Shown here: positions 57,718 through 64,000 of the stretch, piece after piece
Layout of the letters: the number at the start of each line of letters is the position of its first letter
Numbering within the stretch: position 1 is the stretch's first letter
Assembly: GCA_008931825.1 (NCBI GenBank)
Contig: QXVZ01009061.1
Span: 1-64,000 of the forward strand
Direction: 5' to 3'
Length of the DNA: 64,000 bases
DNA from: Phallusia fumigata
Lineage: Eukaryota; Chordata; Ascidiacea; Phlebobranchia; Ascidiidae
Program-made: the position numbers and the translations under genes
Notes under the pieces: generated by a model
What the model was told of the DNA's origin: nothing
The model's database searches: none
Seen by the model: only the letters and a program-made list of their open reading frames with translations

Positions 57718-58493
57718 GTATAAACATGCACCAATAACAACAATAACTATACGTAGTAAACCTTGAGTAATCCAGATTCAGTTTATCTGATACTGGCTTT
57801 ACTGGATTGCGCTTCACAATGTACAACATTGTGACATCGCTGACTTGCCGCTATACTTTATTTTGAAAGAATTTAATAAATATTGGGTCACTAATATGAT
57901 CAATTAAGATGATTTTTATCAATCAACTACTATCTAAATCAGTGGTTCTCAACCTTTTAGTCCTGGCCATCACTTTTGATGTCGACAAACTAGTCGCAGG
58001 CCTCCCAAAAATTTCTGTCAAGCATGGCCTGTGTTCTATGCTTTGTATGCATTCCGTATATGCCAGTCTAATCCACTGAGTGTAAGTGAAGACTGTAACA
58101 TCATTTCTGATAGAATATGATAATATTATTTTATTGATGTGCTGTGTTAAAGGAGTTTTTAATTATGTACCATTCTGACCAACCCATAGGCTGTACGATT
58201 CCCCATCAACCCTGCAAAATCCCCAGTTGAGAACCACTGATCTAGATACTATCAGGCTTAATACAAACAACTTCTGGTAAACCTTATCTTTGCCTATTCC
58301 AAATGAATTTTTGGTCCAATCCAGTCCAGATTAAGGAAGGTGTACTGTATATCAGAGACTTAAGTAGTAGAATTATATATTGCAGTTTGCAACAGAAGGG
58401 TTTTGAAAGTTTCCCTTTTTTGGTCATATCTCACAAACATAGTGATTTTTTGCATGTAGATTTGAAAAGAAAACAAAGTAGCCCGTCATTAGC
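57718..58493. other. Region upstream of CHMP7
   Basis: Contains the AATAAA at 57875 and a 300-bp hAT MITE. The remaining 250 bp before the CHMP7 start probably hold its promoter. Confidence 0.45.
57940..58239. mobile_element. 300-bp hAT-type MITE
   Basis: The left end CAGTGGTTCTCAACCTTTTA and the right end CCCAGTTGAGAACCACTG are inverted. The 8-bp flanks ATCTAAAT (57932-57939) and ATCTAGAT (58240-58247) differ at one base. No coding capacity. Confidence 0.85.
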
Positions 58494-59834
58494 ATGGACA
58501 AAACAACATTTACAAAATTACCAGAAGATTTGGTTGACTGTTGGTCTGATAATGACAGAATGGAATTTTTGTTTTCTGCTTTTCCTCCTGACATTTCAAG
58601 CAAACCGCAGCATTGGGCAGCTAAAATGGACTTCTGGAAAAATCTAATTGGTAAAATGTTCTCCTCTAGTACATCTATTTCAATTGCCCAGGAGGATATT
58701 TTAAGTGCTGTTAAGCGTAATGGTAAAGCTCCTCTGGGCTTTGAAACCATCTGGCAGGAAATGATAAAAAATGGACAGATCATGACATCTTCTGAATACA
58801 TCAAGAATTTAAACATGAATAGCTCATGGGTGGGCTGGAGTATTAACACATTGTTAAGAAAACCTTCACTGTGGATAGCAGGCAAAGTTCTCAGTCCTGT
58901 AAAAAGCAAACAAAGTGATGTGGGCTATGTTTGTTGCGATTCCTTACAAAAGAAGTGTAAAGACATTCACAAAATTATGCTCAATTGTGAAAAAACTTAC
59001 CAAGCAAGCAATGGTGAATGTGTCATATCATATCAATCCTTGTGCAATTTAGCCAAGGGCACAGTTCAATCTGCAAACTGTCTGGATATTGTCTTGCTAA
59101 CTCTTGAAAAACAAAGAAAAATTGCTGTGTTCACAGTTCAGAAGAAAGAAAATGCTGGAGTTGAATTGCATCCAGTAAGATACATTAAGTTTTCAAACAG
59201 ATTTAATGATGATCCAATAACTGTGACTGAAGTTGATCATGGCATCCTGCACTTACACCATGCAAAGACTGTTTTGGTTGATGAAGTTGAAAACTTGTAT
59301 CTAAAACAAAAACATCTTGCAGATACTGCTCGAAAATATGTAAGACATAACCAGAGGGCTCTTGCCAAAAATGCCTTGCGCCAAAAACTGCTTTTGACAA
59401 AAAACATTCATGAGAAAGAAAAACATCTTGACAACATTGATCAGATGCTGGAAAGCATCGAACAAAGTAAACTTGACCATCTAACTCTAAATGCCTACAA
59501 AGTTGGTGTGTCTGCACACAAATCATTTGTCAAAAAGGCTGGTTTAAATGTGGAAAATGTAGCACAAACAATGATTGAAATTTCAGACATGATTGAGAGT
59601 GGAAAGGAAATTTCTTTTACAATGGCAAGGGAGGTTGGCGATGATGATTGTCAAGAAGATTTAGAGACAGAGTTAAAGAACCTGCTTGAAGACGATGAGA
59701 AAAAAGTTGATGAAGTAGAAAATATGTTGAGCAGTTTGAAAATTTTGGACCAACTTCCTGGTGTACAATCCTTACCAAATGAAACCAATGACAACAAGAA
59801 CACAACTACAAAAGCTCAAAGCAGCATCACATAA
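58494..59834 (+). CDS. CHMP7: Charged multivesicular body protein 7, intronless
   Basis: One uninterrupted frame of 446 residues; human CHMP7 has 453. CHMP7 is the ESCRT-II/III hybrid that binds the inner nuclear membrane and recruits ESCRT-III to seal the nuclear envelope. The N-terminal winged-helix half carries FLFSAFPPDISSKPQHW. The membrane-binding patch reads SSWVGWSINTLLRKPSLWI, as in human SSWISWG...KPLKW. The C-terminal half is a charged helical Snf7 core (AKNALRQKLLLTKNIHEKEK, LDNIDQMLESIEQSKLDHL), and acidic helices near the end (DLETELKNLLEDDEKKVDEV) could be a MIT-binding motif. The vertebrate gene has many introns. GLYCTK starts 165 bp downstream on the same strand. Confidence 0.93.
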   Translation: MDKTTFTKLPEDLVDCWSDNDRMEFLFSAFPPDISSKPQHWAAKMDFWKNLIGKMFSSSTSISIAQEDILSAVKRNGKAPLGFETIWQEMIKNGQIMTSSEYIKNLNMNSSWVGWSINTLLRKPSLWIAGKVLSPVKSKQSDVGYVCCDSLQKKCKDIHKIMLNCEKTYQASNGECVISYQSLCNLAKGTVQSANCLDIVLLTLEKQRKIAVFTVQKKENAGVELHPVRYIKFSNRFNDDPITVTEVDHGILHLHHAKTVLVDEVENLYLKQKHLADTARKYVRHNQRALAKNALRQKLLLTKNIHEKEKHLDNIDQMLESIEQSKLDHLTLNAYKVGVSAHKSFVKKAGLNVENVAQTMIEISDMIESGKEISFTMAREVGDDDCQEDLETELKNLLEDDEKKVDEVENMLSSLKILDQLPGVQSLPNETNDNKNTTTKAQSSIT

Positions 59835-59999
59835 ATTTTTGTTTGTTTAAACTTTCTGTGCTGGTGATATTTATTGTCTTAGCTAGCTTAGAAGTTTGCA
59901 TGTTTACATTGTACTTCAATATTTTCAGTTGGTATGTATTATAAAGATTCTCTTTTTCCAAAACTTCATTTTTACCCACTGAAACAGTAACAATTTGCT
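59835..59999 (+). promoter_or_regulatory. CHMP7-GLYCTK intercistronic spacer
   Basis: This 165-bp spacer lacks AATAAA. It has a pyrimidine-rich stretch and an acceptor-like CAG at 59985-59987, 12 nt before the GLYCTK ATG. A TTTTCAG lies near 59922-59928. Such spacing fits tunicate operons resolved by spliced-leader trans-splicing. Confidence 0.4.
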
Positions 60000-61981
60000 A
60001 TGTCACGTTTTGCACAAAATTTGTTTTTAAAATCTGTTGAGTCTGTTGCACCTGATCAGTTAGTCCTCAAAAGTCTCCACAGAAAAGAAAATGGTTTATT
60101 TTTGGGTATGTATACATAAAAAAATACTTGCATGTGGAAATACTGCAATAATGCAAACTTAAAGGTGAACATTACCACATTTTGGATAAAAATGTGTATG
60201 TGATTGGGTTTGGAAAGGCAGTTTGTGGAATGTGCAGGGCTATTCAACAACTTATTGGTGATGATATTGTATCCGGTGTTATTAGCATTCCTACGGGCCT
60301 GCCCAAGCACCTTCATAAAAGCAACCAAAGGTATTTCATGCTTTGGTAATCCTTGGGGTTTTGTATCTATTCATATTTTCAGCCACATGTTACCACTAAA
60401 TGATGGAAAAATTAAAGTTATTGAAGGAGCAAAGGGCAACTTGCCTGATGAAGATGCAGTTGATGCTGCTAAACAAGTAATTAAGATTGCTCAGATGGCC
60501 TCATTTGGTGACTTGTTGATTACTCTCATTTCTGGAGGTGTGGGTTTGTGTATGCATTAACATATTGTAGTATTATTATTTTGTAATGGTGTGAAGGTGG
60601 ATCAGCACTTCTTCCTGCTCCAATTCCCCCCATAAGCCTAAACAACAAAAATAGTGTAGTAAAGGCTCTTGCAGAAAAAGGAGCAACTATTCAGGAGTTG
60701 AACATAGTTCGTCAGCATTTATCATTGGTGAAAGGAGGAAAACTGTTGCGGTTTGCTCATCCAGCCAAGGTATTTTATTATTTTTCCCGTTTCAAAATAT
60801 CGAACTCTCCTCCCATTTCAATACTTGTGGATACGCCCCTGGTCCCGTTTGTGATTTAAAGTTTTCGTTTTGTAACCTCCGTCACAAGCGGAACGACTGA
60901 CTGCCCCAAACACTTATATAAAATAGACTAATTTCTTAGAAAACGTTCATTTAGCCTGCGTAAATGAAAACAAACGGACAAAGAAAGGCGAGCTTGCAAC
61001 ATAAACACTGCAAAAATTAGTATCAGAACTGTAATGTTTAGGCAATTTTTTACATGAGTGACGGGCCCACCCCTGTTCCGACCTTTTTTAGTAAACATTA
61101 AGTTTCGAATTTCGTAGGTTTGGAGTCTTATTTTATCTGACCTTGTGGGTGATCAATTAAGCTTGATAGCAAGTGGTCCGACTGTAAGCCACCAACACAC
61201 TCGTGCGGATGCAGTAAACATTCTCGAACGTTACAACGTCAAAAATATACCTCGGACAGTATCTTCCGTTTTAAAGTGTCCTAATGACGAAACTGCAATT
61301 TTGGCTGATGTTGTGAACTACATGGTAGGCAACAACGAACTGGCAGTAAATGCAGCACTTTCTAAAGCAAAGAACGGTGGCTTTACAGCGGTGACCCTTA
61401 GCCGTACACTTCACGGGGAAGCTAAACACCTTGGATGCCTATTAGCGGATCTTGGCGTTGATCTGGCAAATTGGTTGGAAACAAACGATCCATGCACAGT
61501 TGCAAAACTTGAATCAACTCTGAAGGGCATCAGCGCCACTTCACAAACTAACATAGAACTCGAACCGATTTTAGCCGCTCGGTCATTTAAGTCTAAAGGT
61601 TTATGTCTGATCGGGGCTGGTGAAACTACAGTGACTTTACAGAGCAATCCCGGACAAGGTGGGAGAAACCAAGAAATGGTTTTGGCAGCTGCTATAAGGC
61701 TTTGTGAACACTTGGAGGGAACCGTAGTTGGAAAAAACTTTAACATAACATTCTTGTCGGCGGGCACTGATGGCCAGGATGGTCCGACCCCCGCTGCTGG
61801 AGCTGTGTTTAGCTCCGACGATTTGCCAAAGTTTAATGTCGTGCATGCCAAGGAATGCCTGAGCAAAAACGATTCGTATTCGTTTTTTAAAGACCGCGGC
61901 GCTGTGATGACAGGTTTGACCGGGACCAATGTCATGGATATACAGGTGCTCATTGTCACGCCAAAAAACATAAATGTTTGA
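60000..61981 (+). CDS. GLYCTK: Glycerate kinase (five exons)
   Basis: Exons 60000-60105, 60165-60330, 60383-60537, 60597-60769 and 61118-61981 join in frame to 487 residues; human GLYCTK has 523. The enzyme phosphorylates D-glycerate to 2-phosphoglycerate in serine and fructose breakdown. Runs typical of this class (DUF4147/MOFRL type) are VYVIGFGKAVCGM, ISGGGSALPAPIPP, GATIQELNIVRQHLSLVKGG, LSDLVGDQLSLIASGPTV, PGQGGRNQEMVLAAAIRL, AGTDGQDGPTPAAGAV and GLTGTNVMD. The N-terminus is shorter than in human, with no obvious mitochondrial presequence. AATAAA repeats at 62101-62110 follow the stop. It may be the second gene of a CHMP7 operon. Confidence 0.94.
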
Positions 61982-62100
61982 TTATCTATAGTTTTATGGA
62001 TTGTTTGAGTGACACCGTGTTTGTGATTTTTAATTCAGACTGTTAGAATGCGCGATCTGTACGTAATCGCCAAAGCGTGGTAATGGTATGGCTCGTAAGC

Positions 62101-62110
62101 AATAAATAAA
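62101..62110 (+). promoter_or_regulatory. GLYCTK polyadenylation signal
   Basis: Two overlapping AATAAA hexamers lie about 120 bp after the stop codon. Confidence 0.65.
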
Positions 62111-62249
62111 GATTTAGCAAGAGTTTAATGATAGCTTAGTTTCAAAAACAAATAGTTGCGCATTTGAAGTGAACCGATAGGTTCATGTCTAAAAGACGGG
62201 GTATACGGAACGACAGAAATTGAAGTCATAAGGCGGGGCTAAGGAAGAA

Positions 62250-62525
62250 TGCTTGCTCGGTGTAACGAAAAGTCGAGACTGGGTAAGAGGCCACAGAAAG
62301 GCGATGATTCGGTGCGACTGAAAGGCGGCATTTGGTAAAAGTTGTAGGGCGGGGCAACGGAAGAGCGCATAGTCTGTGGGTTTACAGGCAATGCTGGGTG
62401 AATATTCGATGCGATCAATATGCGGGACTTGGTGAAGTGCACAACAGGCTGTTTAAAGTTAAACGCGGGGCTTCGAATGCGTACAAATTCAGTGCGACTA
62501 AATTGCGGAACGGGTGAAGTTTTGG
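62250..62525. repeat. Degenerate direct repeats, GC-richer than surroundings
   Basis: Units resembling ATTCGGTGCGACTGAAAGGC (62308), ATTCGATGCGATCAATATGC (62404) and ATTCAGTGCGACTAAATTGC (62489) recur about 85-96 bp apart, each ending in a GGTGAAGT-like phrase. A weaker unit may sit near 62251. Confidence 0.5.
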
Positions 62526-63170
62526 TTCCAACGCAATGTTAAATCCAAACCCCTTCGACCACGGATTGAGTTCTTCGTTATCAATGTGTGTTGTTGTTTC
62601 GGTGTTCATCATAATATTTAATGTCCGTTTTCATGTTCCTGATTTTAAAACAAAAGAACTTCAATAACAGTTCAAATACCCATTAATAAGTAAAATCAGC
62701 ATTTAGTTATCAAGGGCAGAATGCAGAACAAGACAACAAAGTATCCTATTTTATTATATAAACTACGTCGTACAAAAGTATCAAACGACTAAAGTCCGTG
62801 GGTTGAAACCAGAATATAATCAATACTGTAATATTAAAAGCCGTGATGAATTCCATCGAAAAACATTCATTTACAATGCCGTCTCACATTTTTCGTATTT
62901 TTGCACATGTGTTCGATTTTAGCTATTAGTTGTGTTGACCAATCAACAAGCTGCTGCAAATCTCACGACTTTTTGGTAAACCACCAACTATTAAATAGTA
63001 GGAGACGATCGACTTTACAAATTTCAGTATTGAACTTAGCATCTCGATGCATTTTGTAAAACAGTCATAGGATTTGTGCACCTGGATATTTTAAAGTTAA
63101 CGTAACACAGTGTAGGCTACAAAAAGAAAGCAAGTAACACCTATTGTTTGAAAAGCTAAACAAACATCAA

Positions 63171-63956
63171 TCAATAGATTGTCCAAGTCATGTGCTTCAT
63201 TCTCAATCTTCCCGTTGAATGTTCTTGTAGAACAGATTGTGCATGGCTACTCATTTCAGGACATCCGTGAAAGACAAGAACCTCCAACCTCGGACAAGAA
63301 GTCACCACACACTCCACAGACAAGTCAGTTAATGACTTACAGTCACTCATGTGAACTTCCTTCAACGAGTCGCTGCATACACCGTTGGACAGACTGTGAA
63401 CTCCATCATCAGTAACAAAAGTAGAGGAAAAATTTATATGTGCCAACCGTTTGGAGTGCGTTGCCAGTGCCTTCAAACTGTCATCACCCACAGACACACA
63501 ACCGGAAATATTTAGCTGGCGGAGAAACTGGCAGTTTTCTGCGATTGCAATGATTCCGTCGTCACCTACATTTTCGCACCGTCTTAAAAACACTGTGTGA
63601 AGAAACTTACAATTTTCAGCGCATCGTTTTATGCCAACTGAAGTTGGGGCCTTTCTAAAACCCTTGGGAGAGTTTAAGTCTATTTTCAAAAGATGAGTGC
63701 ATATTTTAGCAATGGTTAAAAGTGATTGATCGGATATCAAACATTCGCTGAGATCTAATTCTTTGTGGGTGCCATTCAAAAACTTGTCAAGGTTCGTGTC
63801 ATCCAGCAATCCCCTTTTGCAAAGCAGGTAAATAAGTCGATTTTTCATGACCAAGGGAAGAGATTGAACATCCGCGCCGTACATAGGAAGGTTTTCTACG
63901 ACGCAGTATATCGACAGATTTGTCAAGGAGTGAACTCTTCCACCAACAGAAGCCAT
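63171..63956 (-). CDS. AMN1: AMN1 homologue, leucine-rich-repeat protein, intronless
   Basis: A single frame of 261 residues on the minus strand; human AMN1 has 258. It opens MASVGGRVHSLTNLSIYCVV and contains cysteine-containing (AMN1-type) leucine-rich repeats: KELDLSECLISDQSLLTIAK, VFLRRCENVGDDGIIAIAEN, LNISGCVSVGDDSLKALATH, EVHMSDCKSLTDLSVECVV and VLVFHGCPEMSSHAQ. It ends MKHMTWTIY, where human ends KQVTWTVY. Yeast Amn1 antagonises the mitotic exit network; the animal role is little defined. Vertebrate AMN1 is split by several introns, whereas this copy has none. Confidence 0.93.
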   Translation of the reverse strand: MASVGGRVHSLTNLSIYCVVENLPMYGADVQSLPLVMKNRLIYLLCKRGLLDDTNLDKFLNGTHKELDLSECLISDQSLLTIAKICTHLLKIDLNSPKGFRKAPTSVGIKRCAENCKFLHTVFLRRCENVGDDGIIAIAENCQFLRQLNISGCVSVGDDSLKALATHSKRLAHINFSSTFVTDDGVHSLSNGVCSDSLKEVHMSDCKSLTDLSVECVVTSCPRLEVLVFHGCPEMSSHAQSVLQEHSTGRLRMKHMTWTIY

Positions 63957-64000
63957 CTTGCTATAGTATATCCTGCTTTTTCTACTACAAATATTTGTTC

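Larger units (their letters stand above)
61982..63170. other. Convergent spacer between GLYCTK and AMN1
   Basis: Holds the GLYCTK polyA signals, a degenerate repeat block at 62250-62525 and, on the minus strand, a possible AMN1 polyA signal near 62750-62755. From 62,760 to 63,170 I see nothing further. Confidence 0.5.

Noticed and set aside
58424-59526. 161- and 107-codon minus-strand frames
   Set aside because: Antisense shadows of CHMP7.
61411-61971. 186-codon minus-strand frame
   Set aside because: Antisense shadow of the last GLYCTK exon, whose sense frame is strongly matched to the family.
1-64000. tRNA, rRNA, snRNA genes or CRISPR arrays
   Set aside because: I scanned by eye and saw no cloverleaf-like A/B boxes, conserved snRNA text or regular spacer arrays; the 129-bp units are contiguous tandem repeats, not CRISPR.

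Overview
The window is about 64 kb of eukaryotic, intron-rich, AT-rich animal DNA. Proteins read by eye match vertebrate families closely (axonemal dynein, UBE2H, RENBP, SNRNP25, CHMP7, glycerate kinase, AMN1). Introns are mostly 60-300 bp, intergenic stretches are short, and hAT-type MITEs are present. This suits a compact invertebrate chordate genome; a tunicate such as Ciona is my best guess, an inference that is not proven here.

Layout. (1) 589-31351 (+): one giant gene for an outer-arm axonemal dynein heavy chain of the DNAH5/DNAH8 class. I placed 82 exons by eye (12,561 nt, in frame throughout). The tail, linker, six AAA modules, stalk with microtubule-binding tip and C-terminal region follow in order, but a block of the tail is missing at a single-N gap (6494). 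(2) 31745-33044 (-): MEST-like alpha/beta hydrolase, three exons. (3) 33780-34007 (+): a doubtful small ORF. (4) 34799-43372 (+): UBE2H ubiquitin-conjugating enzyme, seven exons; its first intron has U12-type signals and later introns are swollen by repeats. (5) 44686-48070 (-): RENBP, N-acylglucosamine 2-epimerase, eight exons. (6) 49329-49875 (-): SNRNP25 of the U11/U12 minor spliceosome. (7) About 50-58 kb: repeat-rich DNA with a 609-bp TIR element, two hAT MITEs with target-site duplications, and a candidate small membrane-protein gene (56327-57717). (8) 58494-59834 (+) CHMP7 and 60000-61981 (+) GLYCTK sit 165 bp apart in an operon-like arrangement. (9) 63171-63956 (-): AMN1.

No pathway unites the genes, but there are links: UBE2H carries a probable minor-class intron while SNRNP25, a subunit of the machine that removes such introns, lies 6 kb downstream of it; and MEST and UBE2H are also linked on human 7q32.

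Assembly quality matters. Nine single N characters mark joins. Six are flanked by near-identical direct copies with SNPs or indels, which looks like two haplotype contigs placed end to end. Three of these falsely duplicate dynein exons. Two dispersed repeat families (A, with a hairpin head and optional about 129-bp tandem units; B, about 550-750 bp) account for much of the large introns and intergenic space. I did not find a clearly new biological system. The best leads are the U12-type intron, the four GC-AG introns, the modular repeat family and the candidate operon.
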